64,000 bases of DNA from positions 1 to 64,000 of the forward strand of contig NZ_SKFG01000017.1 of the NCBI RefSeq assembly GCF_004344915.1, written 5' to 3'. The stretch comes from Paenibacillus albiflavus (GTDB taxonomy: Bacteria; Bacillota; Bacilli; Paenibacillales; NBRC-103111). The translations under genes were made by a program, and so were the position numbers. Under the pieces are notes generated by a model that was not told the DNA's origin, did no database searches, and worked only from the letters and a program-made list of their open reading frames with translations. This document shows, one piece after another, positions 20,802 through 29,070 of the stretch (its first letter is position 1; every line of letters starts with the position of its first letter).

Positions 20802-20908
20802 CTTTAATGAGCAGCATGAATCAATTGCATGATGAATGCGAGCGGCTAGAAATGGTGAATGCTAGAAAAAAGCTAAATGACCAGAAGAAACGGTTACACC
20901 GTTCTTAA
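20795..20908 (+). pseudogene. 37-codon ORF, possible Spo0E-like remnant running into a repeat
   Basis: The frame encodes MPSLMSSMNQLHDECERLEM and then VNARKKLNDQKKRLHRS. The last seven codons lie in the dispersed repeat. The first part loosely resembles the start of small Spo0E-type aspartyl-phosphatases of Paenibacillus, which have a LNDQ-like segment before the SQxLD motif, but that motif is missing here. No convincing ribosome-binding site precedes it. It may be a gene end replaced by repeat insertion, or chance. Confidence 0.25.
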
Positions 20909-20974
20909 AGGCGGGTGCGTTTCTTAAGGTGTTACTTAGAATTTATGACACGAATGTTATAAATTCTATAATAC
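20883..20974 (+). repeat. Dispersed hairpin repeat, copy 6 (full form)
   Basis: Both hairpins are present. In the first, CCGTT pairs with GGCGG through two G-U pairs; in the second, GTGTTA pairs with TAATAC through one. It ends 21 bases before the GTG start of the aminotransferase and would form its 5' leader. Confidence 0.92.
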
Positions 20975-20995
20975 GCAAAGGGGGGAGGAAGAGAA

Positions 20996-22144
20996 GTGAG
21001 ATACTTAGATAATGCTGCTTCTTCTTGGCCTAAGCCGCCTAGCGTGATGGAAGCGATGATGAATAGCATGAACGAAAGTACAGCGGGACCAGGTCGTGGA
21101 AGTCATAGTATGTCTCTCAAGACGAGTCGAGTGGTGTTTGATGCTCGGAAGAATGCTGCGAAGCTATTTGGAGTGCGCAACCCAAACGATATCGCATTTA
21201 CGATGAATACGACGATGTCGCTGAATTTAGCCATCAATGGCTTCGTACGAGAAGGCGATCATGTGGTATGTACCATGATCGAGCATAATTCCGTACGAAG
21301 GCCGTTAGAGCATCTGAAACGTACACGGAACGTTTCAGTCACCTATGTTCCCGCGGATACGCACGGGAACATTCAGGTGGCGGATGTCACGGCGGCCATC
21401 CGCCCTGAGACCACGCTGTGTGTCGTCGCACACAGCTCGAACCTGCTCGGCACGATCGTAGACGTGCCGGGGATAGGCGCCCTTTGCCGCAGCAAGGGCG
21501 TGCGGTTGCTCGTGGATGCGGCGCAGAGCGCAGGCATCCTGCCGATCCATGTCGATCAGATGGGGATCGACATGTTGGCTTTTCCCGGCCACAAGGGGCT
21601 CATGGGGCCGCAGGGTACAGGTGGATTGTATATCCACCCAGAGCTTGAACTAGAACCGCTATTATATGGCGGTACGGGCAGTCAGTCAGAGGAGATTGAT
21701 CAGCCGCGTGTACGACCTGATCGTTATGAAGCAGGGACACATAATACGGTAGGCTTAGCAGGGCTTAGCGCTGGCATTAAATTCGTGCTGGAGCAGACAG
21801 TAGAGGAGATTTATAAGAAAGAATGGGCATTAACACAGCGATTAATGGAAGGCTTAGGTTTAATTGAGGGAATACATGTGTTAGGACCTAAAATTGGACA
21901 AGCTAAGACAGGAATTGTTGCGTTCAATGTGAAGAATGTGGATTCCTCGGAAATTGCCTTTATTTTGGACCAGTCATTTGAAATTGCAGTACGTTCGGGA
22001 TATCATTGCACACCACTCAGTCATGAATCCATAGGTACATTAGAACAAGGGGCAGTTCGAGCTTCAGTTGGTTTCTATACAACAATTGAAGATATCGATG
22101 CTTTGATTGATGCAGTTAAGGATATTGCGGCTAATTACGCATAG
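20996..22144 (+). CDS. Class V aminotransferase / cysteine desulfurase-like protein
   Basis: This 382-residue PLP enzyme belongs to the fold-type I class V family. MRYLDNAASSWPKP at the start, VVAHSSNLLGTIVD with VDAAQSAGILP, and the PLP-lysine segment AFPGHKGLMGPQGTGG are as in cysteine desulfurases of the Csd group. The C-terminal VRSGYHCTPLSH carries the Cys in the active-site loop, so sulfur transfer from cysteine is likely but unproven. GGGGGGAGG precedes the GTG start. The stretch from about 21330 to 21640 is far GC-richer than the rest of the gene. Confidence 0.92.
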   Translation: MRYLDNAASSWPKPPSVMEAMMNSMNESTAGPGRGSHSMSLKTSRVVFDARKNAAKLFGVRNPNDIAFTMNTTMSLNLAINGFVREGDHVVCTMIEHNSVRRPLEHLKRTRNVSVTYVPADTHGNIQVADVTAAIRPETTLCVVAHSSNLLGTIVDVPGIGALCRSKGVRLLVDAAQSAGILPIHVDQMGIDMLAFPGHKGLMGPQGTGGLYIHPELELEPLLYGGTGSQSEEIDQPRVRPDRYEAGTHNTVGLAGLSAGIKFVLEQTVEEIYKKEWALTQRLMEGLGLIEGIHVLGPKIGQAKTGIVAFNVKNVDSSEIAFILDQSFEIAVRSGYHCTPLSHESIGTLEQGAVRASVGFYTTIEDIDALIDAVKDIAANYA

Positions 22145-22195
22145 ATGTACGAATTCTTCTGTACCCATAGAAGTGTACCGAATTTATATACAACC

Positions 22196-22287
22196 AGAAG
22201 AAACGGTTTCACCGTCCTTAAAGACGGGTGTGTTTCTTAAGGTATTACTTAGAATTTATGACACGAATGTTATAAATTCTATAATAC
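22196..22287 (+). repeat. Dispersed hairpin repeat, copy 7 (full form)
   Basis: Both hairpins are present and close to the consensus: CCGTC-CTTAAA-GACGG inside AAGAAAC/GTTTCTT arms, then GTATTA...TAATAC. It fills most of the gap between the aminotransferase and the DUF4446 gene. Confidence 0.93.
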
Positions 22288-22317
22288 CAAGAAGAAATGT
22301 AGTGAAGATGTGAGAGG

Positions 22318-22812
22318 ATGAAGGATCAGATGGAAGAGTGGGTATTACCAGGATTAGTGGTTGTAACTTTATTCGTTGCTATTTTATTTATTTTAGTCAT
22401 CGTATTGTTTGTTAAGCTGTCACGTGTGAAGAAGGCTTACAAAGCCCTGCTCAATGGACCGAGTGAAGTCAATATAGAAGAACTGCTGATCGGCATTCAA
22501 GCTAGATTGAATGAACAAGGTGATTTTGGCAAACAAATGGATCGTGAAATACAACAAATTCAAACAACAATGAAGACAATGAAGTCAAAGGTTTATATCC
22601 ATCGTTATAGTGCGTTTGGAGAAATGGGGAACAACGATCTAAGCTTCTCTATTGCAATTTTGGATGATATGGCGGATGGAGTCGTTCTTACGAGTATTTA
22701 TGGACGTGACCAAAATTATATTTACGCCAAGCCGATTCAGAAGGGTGTATCAACCTATACTTTATCGCCTGAAGAGAAAGAAGCAATCGCACATACACTA
22801 CAGCAGGCTTAG
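22318..22812 (+). CDS. DUF4446 family membrane protein
   Basis: This 164-residue protein has one N-terminal membrane segment (about residues 9-31, LVVVTLFVAILFILVIVLFV), then a coiled region, then a conserved domain with VYIHRYSAFGEMGNNDLSFSIAILDD, the DUF4446 signature. The function is unknown. The family is regularly found near parB and yyaC in Bacillales. A second ATG at 22330 has slightly better ribosome-binding-site spacing and could be the true start. Confidence 0.88.
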   Translation: MKDQMEEWVLPGLVVVTLFVAILFILVIVLFVKLSRVKKAYKALLNGPSEVNIEELLIGIQARLNEQGDFGKQMDREIQQIQTTMKTMKSKVYIHRYSAFGEMGNNDLSFSIAILDDMADGVVLTSIYGRDQNYIYAKPIQKGVSTYTLSPEEKEAIAHTLQQA

Positions 22813-22821
22813 TCATTTATT

Positions 22822-23403
22822 CTAAATTTCATTGCCCGCAGCATGGGTAGTTCGCAAAAGATGCAAAGATTGCATCGAATGGAAGATGGAAGTGGAAATC
22901 ACCTCAGCCATATTCATAACGATGCTAAGACGCGTATTTTGCAGAACAAAATATTCCATGAAACCAGATACATTCACGATACCTGTAATGTGGATGTTAC
23001 CAACAGGCGGCAGTTCTTTATTCACACCGCTGCCTGGCTTCAGAGGACCGTCACCGACTTGAATATGTCCGATTGAACTCATTTGGCCGAGGGAAGCATC
23101 CACAGCAATAATAAATGGATTATGGAAGCGACCATGAATTTCACTAATTTTATCGTTCAAGTTCATTGCATGTACAGGTTCATCTAACGTACCATAAACA
23201 TAAAAATTCTTTGGGCTATTTTTAGAAAGTTGACTTCCAACTAAGGGGCCAAGTGAATCACCAGTAGATCGATCTGTACCTACACAGCAAATAACAATCG
23301 GCCGAGTACCGACCATATTCAGCAAGGTTATTAAATAGGTTGAGAGTTTACTCGTCGTATGCTCATCGGTATAAAGCAGCTTAATGGGGGAAGAGGCGAA
23401 CAT
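22822..23403 (-). CDS. yyaC: Spore protease-like protein YyaC
   Basis: This 193-residue protein belongs to the YyaC family, related to the GPR germination protease fold. The segments RPIVICCVGTDRSTGDSLGPLVG and IIAVDASLGQMSSIGHIQVGDGPLKPGSGVNKELPPVG are the family core. Its precise role in sporulation is unknown. GGAGGG precedes the ATG. It is the only minus-strand gene in this stretch and converges on the DUF4446 gene with nine bases between the stops and no clear terminator. Confidence 0.93.
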   Translation of the reverse strand: MFASSPIKLLYTDEHTTSKLSTYLITLLNMVGTRPIVICCVGTDRSTGDSLGPLVGSQLSKNSPKNFYVYGTLDEPVHAMNLNDKISEIHGRFHNPFIIAVDASLGQMSSIGHIQVGDGPLKPGSGVNKELPPVGNIHITGIVNVSGFMEYFVLQNTRLSIVMNMAEVISTSIFHSMQSLHLLRTTHAAGNEI

Positions 23404-23505
23404 GTGATCCCTCCGATATGAGAAATGATAAACGATACTAGACTAACAATTTTTACTAGTATACGGAATTAAGTGAGAGAATATACGTAGCGGAGGATCA
23501 TCTTT

Positions 23506-23748
23506 GTGGAAATGATGCTGATTGCCTTTGATTCAACCCAACAAGCGCTTAGAGCGGAGATGCTACTGGAATATGCAGGTCTGGAAATAGATATGTGCCC
23601 AACTCCCAAAACGATAACAGCGGGCTGTGCGTTGTCTATTGAATTCAGTGGCACGGATCTAGATGCTGTCCAGCAAATTATTGTTTCGGAGCACGTAGAA
23701 ATTCGTGGGATCTATAGGAAGCAAGGGGAAAGTTATTCACGTATCTAA
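23506..23748 (+). CDS. DUF3343 family protein
   Basis: This 80-residue protein has the DUF3343 pattern: an N-terminal LIAFDSTQQALRAEMLLEYAG, then a conserved CPTPKTITAGCALSIEF with two Cys residues. Members are often linked to selenium or sulfur metabolism and may be sulfurtransferase-like, but the function is not established. The GTG start at 23506 lies 10 bases after CGGAGG. It is divergent from yyaC and 34 bases before the MscS gene. Confidence 0.85.
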   Translation: MEMMLIAFDSTQQALRAEMLLEYAGLEIDMCPTPKTITAGCALSIEFSGTDLDAVQQIIVSEHVEIRGIYRKQGESYSRI

Positions 23749-23782
23749 GAATTAAGCGGATTTGGCAAGGAGGACATCTAGA

Positions 23783-24598
23783 ATGAATTTACTTGAAACT
23801 TACTGGGCAAAATTTGTAGACTATACAGCAGAATTAGATATTATCGGGCATGGCTTCAGAATCATACTTATTTATATTTTAGCAAGGGTTGTTATAACGG
23901 TTGCCGATAAAGCGATTGATAAGGTCATGAAGGTTAGAGATCGCTCGAAGATTCAATTTGATACCAGAAGAGGAACGACGATCAGCAAACTCATACATAA
24001 TTGTATTTCCTATACGGTTAACTTCATTGCTATTCTATTAATACTCAGTCAATTTGGCATTAATCTTGGACCGATTATTGCGGGAGCAGGGGTACTCGGA
24101 CTTGCCATTGGTTTTGGAGCGCAGAGTTTAGTGAAGGATGTTATAACCGGATTTTTTATTATTTTTGAGGATCAATTCGCAGTTGGTGATGTTATTCAGA
24201 TCGGTGCCTTTAAAGGCACCGTTGAGCAAATTGGATTGCGTGTAACTCGTGTCAAAAGTTCAACAGGGGAAGTTCAGATTATACCAAACGGAACCATTGC
24301 ACAGGTAACAAACTTTTCCGTCTATAACTCAGTAGCAGTGGTTGATGTATCAATAGACTATGGAGCGAATTTAGATTGCGCATTAAAAGTACTTAATGAA
24401 TTGGCAATGAGAATGTATAATGAAAGTGAGCTAATCGTATCCGAGCCTAAAGTACTAGGTATTCAAACATTGGACAGCTCAGCGGTTGTGATGAGAACGA
24501 CAGTGGAATGCTTGCCGAATAGACAGACAGAAGTGACCAGAGTCATGCTTGCAGAAATTAAGAAGGAATTTGATCATCATGAAATTTCCTTAACTTAA
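23783..24598 (+). CDS. Small-conductance mechanosensitive channel (MscS family)
   Basis: This 271-residue protein would open under membrane tension and protect against osmotic downshock. It has three membrane segments. TM3 is the Gly/Ala-rich GPIIAGAGVLGLAIGFGAQSLVKD, the pore helix signature. The beta domain follows with EDQFAVGDVIQIGAFKGTVEQIGLRVTR and then PNGTIAQVTNFS. AAGGAGG lies before the ATG at 23783; an ATG seven codons upstream lacks one. Confidence 0.95.
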   Translation: MNLLETYWAKFVDYTAELDIIGHGFRIILIYILARVVITVADKAIDKVMKVRDRSKIQFDTRRGTTISKLIHNCISYTVNFIAILLILSQFGINLGPIIAGAGVLGLAIGFGAQSLVKDVITGFFIIFEDQFAVGDVIQIGAFKGTVEQIGLRVTRVKSSTGEVQIIPNGTIAQVTNFSVYNSVAVVDVSIDYGANLDCALKVLNELAMRMYNESELIVSEPKVLGIQTLDSSAVVMRTTVECLPNRQTEVTRVMLAEIKKEFDHHEISLT

Positions 24599-24637
24599 GT
24601 TGTATATATCATACTGAAAAAAGTCGGGTGAATCACA

Positions 24638-24862
24638 ATGGAGCGTAAACAATATGAGCTTGGCGATATTGTCCTCATGAAAAAGCCTCATCCTTGCGGC
24701 ACGAATGAAATGGAGATCATACGTATGGGGATGGATATTCGAATCAAATGTGTGGGTTGTAAGCACTCTGTACTCGTACCGCGTGCCAAGTTCGAGAGCA
24801 AGCTTAAGAAAGTGCTGCGGTCTGCTTCGGATAAGGGGCAGGGAGCGGAGGAAGAGAATTAA
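24638..24862 (+). CDS. DUF951 family protein
   Basis: This 74-residue protein has the DUF951 pattern: YELGDIVLMKKPHPCGTNEMEI, then IKCVGCKHSVLVPRAKFESKLKKVL. Three Cys and a His could bind a metal, but this is not shown. The function is unknown. In many Firmicutes the gene stands next to ychF in the interval between parB and rpsF; here no ychF follows. GGGTGA precedes the ATG. Confidence 0.9.
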   Translation: MERKQYELGDIVLMKKPHPCGTNEMEIIRMGMDIRIKCVGCKHSVLVPRAKFESKLKKVLRSASDKGQGAEEEN

Positions 24863-24958
24863 GCGTATTTACGACAAAAAATGTTTTGAATTATCTGTTT
24901 TAGTCATGTAAACTTATACGTAGTTTATTAATATGGAAGATTAAGGAGTTGTTAACAT

Positions 24959-25324
24959 TTGGACCAGAACGACAATTATCAAGGAAACTATCAGAACAAT
25001 TATCAAGGTATGAGACAAATGCCGCCGTCAGCACCGCCTAGGACGAACGGTAAGGCAGTAGCGGCGCTTGTACTGGGTATTCTAAGCTTAGTTATTCCAT
25101 ACGCAGGATTTATCATCGGAATCATTGCCATCGTATTTGCTAAGCTAGCTAATGACGAGATTAAACGTACAGGTGAAGCGGGCAAAGGTATGGCTACTGC
25201 AGGTATGGTAACAGGTATTATCGGAACGGCGTTATATGCGATTGTTATTATTTTTGTTATTATCATAGCTGTAATAGCTGCTAATGAATTGTACTTGCCT
25301 TTAAGCTATTTAATCGGAAGATAA
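24959..25324 (+). CDS. DUF4190 domain membrane protein
   Basis: This 121-residue protein starts with an Asn/Tyr/Gln-rich cytoplasmic tail containing two [11 protein letters not shown]-like repeats. Two membrane segments follow: [29 protein letters not shown] and [24 protein letters not shown]. Between them lies the conserved [21 protein letters not shown]. This is the DUF4190 layout, of unknown function. The start is TTG at 24959, 10 bases after AAGGAG. Confidence 0.85.
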   Translation: MDQNDNYQGNYQNNYQGMRQMPPSAPPRTNGKAVAALVLGILSLVIPYAGFIIGIIAIVFAKLANDEIKRTGEAGKGMATAGMVTGIIGTALYAIVIIFVIIIAVIAANELYLPLSYLIGR

Positions 25325-25408
25325 TTTGTTATTCCTAGGTTGTCACAACTGTTAATTTATGATAAACTATTTCTTGTTGTAAACTTATTCTAGTTTGCAC
25401 AAGAATAT

Positions 25409-25499
25409 GGAGAGGTACCCAAGAGGCCCAAGGGGGCTGACTCGAAATCAGCTAGGCGGTGTATGCCGTGCGTGGGTTCGAATCCCACCCTCTCCGCCA
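25409..25499 (+). tRNA. tRNA-Ser (anticodon CGA)
   Basis: The acceptor stem GGAGAGG/CCTCTCC closes a 91-base molecule with an encoded CCA end. The anticodon arm GCTGA-CTCGAAA-TCAGC gives anticodon CGA, reading UCG. The long variable arm is typical of class II serine tRNAs, and the T loop GGTTCGAATCC is canonical. Confidence 0.98.
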
Positions 25500-25536
25500 T
25501 ACATATCAAACCGCGTTATATCAACGTAACATAAGC

Positions 25537-25579
25537 GAAGTCTTCATGCGATAATTAATCGTATTGAAGGCTTTTTTAT
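25537..25579 (+). terminator. Terminator after tRNA-Ser
   Basis: AGTCTTCATGCGAT-AATTA-ATCGTATTGAAGGCT forms a long stem with some G-U pairs, followed by TTTTTT. The dispersed repeat copy 8 begins three bases later. Confidence 0.85.
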
Positions 25580-25581
25580 TA

Positions 25582-25674
25582 GTATTATAGAATTTATAAC
25601 ATTTGTGTCCTAAATTCTAGGTAATACCTTAAGAAACGTATCCGTCCTTAATGACGGTGAAACCGTTTCTTCTT
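25582..25674 (-). repeat. Dispersed hairpin repeat, copy 8 (full form, inverted)
   Basis: Read on the minus strand, it shows both hairpins, with perfect AAGAAACG/CGTTTCTT outer arms and GTATTA...TAATAC. It lies between the tRNA terminator and the stalk-domain gene, opposite in orientation to that gene. Confidence 0.92.
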
Positions 25675-25791
25675 GTGCAGAAAACAATCGATAAAAAGTG
25701 GATTAAACAAATTTATATCGCAGTTGAAACAAATTAATTGATTATTTCGTTAAATTATTATCAAAAACAGAGAAAGGTGGAGTTGATTTCT

Positions 25792-27384
25792 GTGAGAAAG
25801 AAGATCGTTTTATGTGCCGTTTTGTTTACTCTTAGTTTGAATTTGATATTGCCTCCAAAGCAAAGTAGCGCTGCGGAGACAAATGTAAAAGTTACATTGC
25901 CAGCGTTTGCCCTTAAGCTAAATGGAAATAAGGTTGAAAATCAATATCGAGAATATCCTCTATTAGTTTATAAGGGCATAACCTATTTCCCAATGACATG
26001 GTACGATTCCAGACTTTTGGGATTGCAAACGAAATGGACACAAAATGATGGACTTGAAATTGTTAAAGGGAACGTGACATCATCCTATGTACCTAACACA
26101 ACAAATCACAAAAATTTGAGCAGCTTCAAGGCAACGATACCTACCTTTAAGATTACAATAAATGGAGAGACAGTAGATAATTCAAAAGAAGATTACCCTC
26201 TTTTAAATTATAAAGATGTCATTTATTTCCCTCTAACATGGAAATTTGCACATGATAAATTTGAATGGGAATATGCGTGGGATGACTCGGAAGGACTCAG
26301 TATAACTTCTAATAACGTACAGGTCGTAAAAGTGAATCTTCCTAAATCTGCAGGTGACAATGATGTTGCTGTGTATAAAGGGTATTATTACTTTACAGAA
26401 ACAGCAGGGGGCACGAACCAAGTATACAAAGTACCTGTAAATAACACGTCAAACAAGGAATTGGTATATTCTTATGAAGTGGATTCCAAATACGGCCTTA
26501 ATAAGAATTTGAAATTTGAAATAAGAGATAAAGAGCTTTGGTTTTCTTATCATCTTGGTGGAGCTACAATGGGCTCTGATGAGTATGGCAGGATAAACGA
26601 TAAAGGCATTGCTACAATAGAGCATCAAGGATATCTTGATTTCAAAAATACGTCTAATGGTACCTTAATCATAAATCAATCTGTACCTCCAAGTGGTAAC
26701 AATCTTATACTCGTACCAGCAGGGCAACAGGCTACCAATGGTAAAGCTATAGGAAATCCAAAACTTATATACGGCTGGCACAAATCAGTTAACGGAACGA
26801 GTTCAAGTTTAAGTACCAATAATTCCACTACGATAATCGGAGACGATGTTTATGTACTGGGATCATCCATTTCTGCTGACAAAGAAGATTTAAATAAAGT
26901 TTACAAAATAAATGTAAAGACTAATGAAACTGAGAAAATCATAAATGCTGAAGTAAGCAATTTCAAAGTTTTGAACAACAAGCTTTACTATCTGAAGGAT
27001 GCAGATCTGTACTTATATTCATCAGACATGGATGGTACAAATGAGCAAAAGATATCGGATAACAAAGTTTCAAATTGGTATGATGAAATAGACGGCAATG
27101 TATACTACACTGTGGGAAATACAATGGGACAATTGAATCTTTACAAGGCAGAGCCATCTAAAGAAGACACGATTGTATTAAAAGAGTCTTTAGAAAGCGT
27201 TCAATTAGTGAATGACAAATTAATATGCAAGCTTGCAGCGGGAGAAGACTATGGCGTTAAAGTCTTGGACAAGTCAGGAAATCTTCATTTAGCCATAACA
27301 GATCAGGTTTCAAATGTTTTTGCAGACAATGATGTAATTCTAATCGTGTCTACAGAAGATAAATCAATCAAATTGGTTAAATAG
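25792..27384 (+). CDS. Secreted stalk-domain protein with DUF5050-like repeats
   Basis: This 530-residue exported protein has a signal peptide (RKKIVLCAVLFTLSLNLILP...SSAAE). Two copper-amine-oxidase-N-like stalk repeats follow; each has YPLLxYKxxxYFPxTW (about residues 50-70 and 125-145). The rest is rich in short beta repeats such as VYKINVKTNETEKI and LYYLKDADLYLYSSDMDG, typical of DUF5050/propeller-like surface proteins. A cell-wall or envelope role is likely. The GTG at 25792 is chosen because it follows AAGGTGGAG and starts the signal peptide. Confidence 0.8.
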   Translation: MRKKIVLCAVLFTLSLNLILPPKQSSAAETNVKVTLPAFALKLNGNKVENQYREYPLLVYKGITYFPMTWYDSRLLGLQTKWTQNDGLEIVKGNVTSSYVPNTTNHKNLSSFKATIPTFKITINGETVDNSKEDYPLLNYKDVIYFPLTWKFAHDKFEWEYAWDDSEGLSITSNNVQVVKVNLPKSAGDNDVAVYKGYYYFTETAGGTNQVYKVPVNNTSNKELVYSYEVDSKYGLNKNLKFEIRDKELWFSYHLGGATMGSDEYGRINDKGIATIEHQGYLDFKNTSNGTLIINQSVPPSGNNLILVPAGQQATNGKAIGNPKLIYGWHKSVNGTSSSLSTNNSTTIIGDDVYVLGSSISADKEDLNKVYKINVKTNETEKIINAEVSNFKVLNNKLYYLKDADLYLYSSDMDGTNEQKISDNKVSNWYDEIDGNVYYTVGNTMGQLNLYKAEPSKEDTIVLKESLESVQLVNDKLICKLAAGEDYGVKVLDKSGNLHLAITDQVSNVFADNDVILIVSTEDKSIKLVK

Positions 27385-27395
27385 AAAAAGATAGT

Positions 27396-27430
27396 TAGAA
27401 GAGGAGTCTTCAAGCGAAGCTCCTCTTTTG
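27396..27430 (+). terminator. Terminator after the stalk-domain gene
   Basis: AGAGGAG-T-CTTC-AAGC-GAAG-CTCCTCT forms a stem with one bulge, followed by TTT. Confidence 0.8.
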
Positions 27431-27445
27431 GTCGACTGCTTACAT

Positions 27446-27628
27446 TTATTGATTGAATCGTTTCCATTTCCGATTATGGTTCTTGTTCTCAGGGAACTTC
27501 TGCCCTTGCTTGAGATCAATCATTAAGGGATCGTTAATCCCCATATGAAAATCATTTTCACCTATTTCGATATATGTTCCATCATTTGGGGCGGTATCGC
27601 CTTGCGAGAATTCTGTTTTTTCACCCAT
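27446..27628 (-). CDS. yjzC: YjzC family protein
   Basis: This 60-residue protein matches YjzC of Bacillus: an MGEKTEFSQGDTAPNDGTYIE start, then IGENDFHMGINDP, and a KFPENKNHNRKWKR C-terminus. The function is unknown. The ATG at 27628 is preferred because AAGGAG lies ten bases upstream and the family begins MG; the frame stays open to 27688. It converges on the stalk-domain gene and is divergent from rpsF. Confidence 0.85.
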   Translation of the reverse strand: MGEKTEFSQGDTAPNDGTYIEIGENDFHMGINDPLMIDLKQGQKFPENKNHNRKWKRFNQ

Positions 27629-27778
27629 TAGTTGACAGCTCCTTTTCCTTATGAATGTAAATGGCTGAAATCGCTTGTGGTAATACAAGTATTACCGCGA
27701 CAGGGGATTATCATGTGACGAAAATCGTGCCAGCTTTGTCCAGAACTTTACTTTGCATGAAAAGATAAATTCCTCCAC

Positions 27779-27807
27779 TTGTAAAGAGATATGATCTTTG
27801 ATATAGT
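27779..27807 (+). promoter_or_regulatory. Promoter of the rpsF-ssb-rpsR operon
   Basis: TTGTAA (27779-27784), a 17-base spacer and TATAGT (27802-27807) lie 83 bases before rpsF. Confidence 0.65.
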
Positions 27808-27812
27808 ATTTA

Positions 27813-27872
27813 GGTGCGAGTTTACTAATTGATATGCTCGCTCCTTGCTCCTTCATAGGAGCCGTTTAGTCC
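27813..27872 (+). promoter_or_regulatory. rpsF leader hairpins, candidate S6:S18 autoregulatory site
   Basis: The leader has GCGAG...CTCGC and then GCTCC-TTCATA-GGAGC followed by CGTTTAG, just before the ribosome-binding site. An S6:S18-binding mRNA motif is known upstream of rpsF in many bacteria and includes a conserved CCG near a hairpin. The GAGCCG here is suggestive, but I could not fit the full consensus. Confidence 0.35.
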
Positions 27873-27889
27873 AAAAGGAGGTGAAATAC

Positions 27890-28177
27890 ATGCGCAAATA
27901 CGAAGTGATGTACATCATTCGTACAGACATTGAACAAGAAGCTGTTCAATCTACTGTAGAGAAGTTCCAAGGCATCATCACGAACAATGGTGGCGAAATT
28001 ACGAAGCATGATGTAATGGGTAAGCGCCGTCTAGCGTATGAGATCAACAAGTTCCGTGACGGACATTATGTCCTAGTCAACTTCACAGCAACTCCAGAAG
28101 TTGTTGCTGAAATGGATCGTGTAATGAAGATTTCTGATGAAATCATTCGTTATCTCATCACTAAAGTAGAAGCTTAA
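27890..28177 (+). CDS. rpsF: 30S ribosomal protein S6
   Basis: This 95-residue protein starts MRKYEVMYIIRTDIEQEAVQ and has the S6 core with GKRRLAYEINKFRDGHYVLVNF. S6 binds S18 and the central domain of 16S rRNA. AAGGAGGTG precedes the ATG at 27890; the frame stays open upstream to 27845 without a better start. It leads the rpsF-ssb-rpsR operon. Confidence 0.99.
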   Translation: MRKYEVMYIIRTDIEQEAVQSTVEKFQGIITNNGGEITKHDVMGKRRLAYEINKFRDGHYVLVNFTATPEVVAEMDRVMKISDEIIRYLITKVEA

Positions 28178-28219
28178 TTCATTTAAGTGTGTAAGTAAGA
28201 ATCGTCAGGAGGGTGTAAG

Positions 28220-28714
28220 ATGCTAAATCGAGTCATTTTGATCGGCAGACTAACAAGAGATCCTGAACTTCGGTATACACCAGCTGGTGTAGCTGTTACT
28301 CAGTTTACTCTCGCTGTAGATCGTCCATTCACTAACCAACAAACACGCGAACGCGAGGCGGATTTTATCCCAGTCGTAACGTGGAGACAGCTTGCTGAGA
28401 CTTGTGCCAATTACTTGCGCAAAGGTCGTCTAGCAGCCGTTGAAGGTCGTATTCAAGTGCGTAGTTACGATAATAACGAAGGTCGCAAAGTTTATGTGAC
28501 AGAAGTTATTGCGGATAACGTGCGATTCCTGGAATCAGCGAATTCGGCTAACCGTGAAGAGTCTTACTCTGGCGGTGGTGGTAACAGTGGTGGCGGTTCT
28601 ACTGGAGGATCTGGTGGACAGGCTGGCAATCGTTCTGGCGGTATGCAGCAACAAGACCCATTCTTTGATGACGGAAAACCAATTGATATTTCCGATGATG
28701 ATTTGCCATTCTAG
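28220..28714 (+). CDS. ssb: Single-stranded DNA-binding protein
   Basis: This 164-residue protein has an N-terminal OB fold (1-105), starting [20 protein letters not shown], and a Gly/Ser-rich disordered linker. The acidic tip DISDDDLPF is the docking site for RecQ, PriA, RecO and other partners. It coats single-stranded DNA in replication and repair. CAGGAGGGTG precedes the ATG. It lies between rpsF and rpsR, the standard operon. Confidence 0.99.
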   Translation: MLNRVILIGRLTRDPELRYTPAGVAVTQFTLAVDRPFTNQQTREREADFIPVVTWRQLAETCANYLRKGRLAAVEGRIQVRSYDNNEGRKVYVTEVIADNVRFLESANSANREESYSGGGGNSGGGSTGGSGGQAGNRSGGMQQQDPFFDDGKPIDISDDDLPF

Positions 28715-28735
28715 AGTAGAAAGGAATGAAACCAC

Positions 28736-29020
28736 ATGGCTTTTGAAAAAAGAAACAATGGTGGCGAAGATCGCGGCGAGCGCAAATTTGCTCCACGTCG
28801 TGGCGGTAAAGGCAAGCGCCGTAAAGTTTGTTACTTTACTGTTAACAAGATCAAGCACATCGATTATAAAGATATCGAAACGCTTAAAAAGTTCATTTCC
28901 GAGCGCGGTAAAATTTTACCACGTCGTGTAACTGGAACTTCCGCTAAATACCAACGTGCTCTTACAATCGCAATCAAGCGTTCACGTCAAGTAGCACTTC
29001 TTCCGTACACTACGGAGTAG
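28736..29020 (+). CDS. rpsR: 30S ribosomal protein S18
   Basis: This 94-residue basic protein has a Gly/Arg/Lys-rich N-terminal extension (to about residue 25), then the S18 core [21 protein letters not shown] with [19 protein letters not shown]. It ends [10 protein letters not shown]. It pairs with S6 on the 30S platform. AAAGGAATG precedes the ATG. It is the last gene of the operon. Confidence 0.99.
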   Translation: MAFEKRNNGGEDRGERKFAPRRGGKGKRRKVCYFTVNKIKHIDYKDIETLKKFISERGKILPRRVTGTSAKYQRALTIAIKRSRQVALLPYTTE

Positions 29021-29038
29021 GTTATAGCTTAAATAGAG

Positions 29039-29070
29039 AAACAGCAGGGCTTCGGCTCTGCTGTTTTTTT
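29039..29070 (+). terminator. Terminator after rpsR
   Basis: ACAGCAG-GGCTTCGGCT-CTGCTGT followed by seven T forms a strong hairpin 20 bases after the rpsR stop. A very similar hairpin ends the ABC transporter gene at 32062. Confidence 0.92.

Noticed and set aside
25000-25040. Tandem repeat in the DUF4190 gene as a mobile or regulatory repeat
   Set aside because: It simply encodes the low-complexity Asn/Tyr/Gln tail of the protein.
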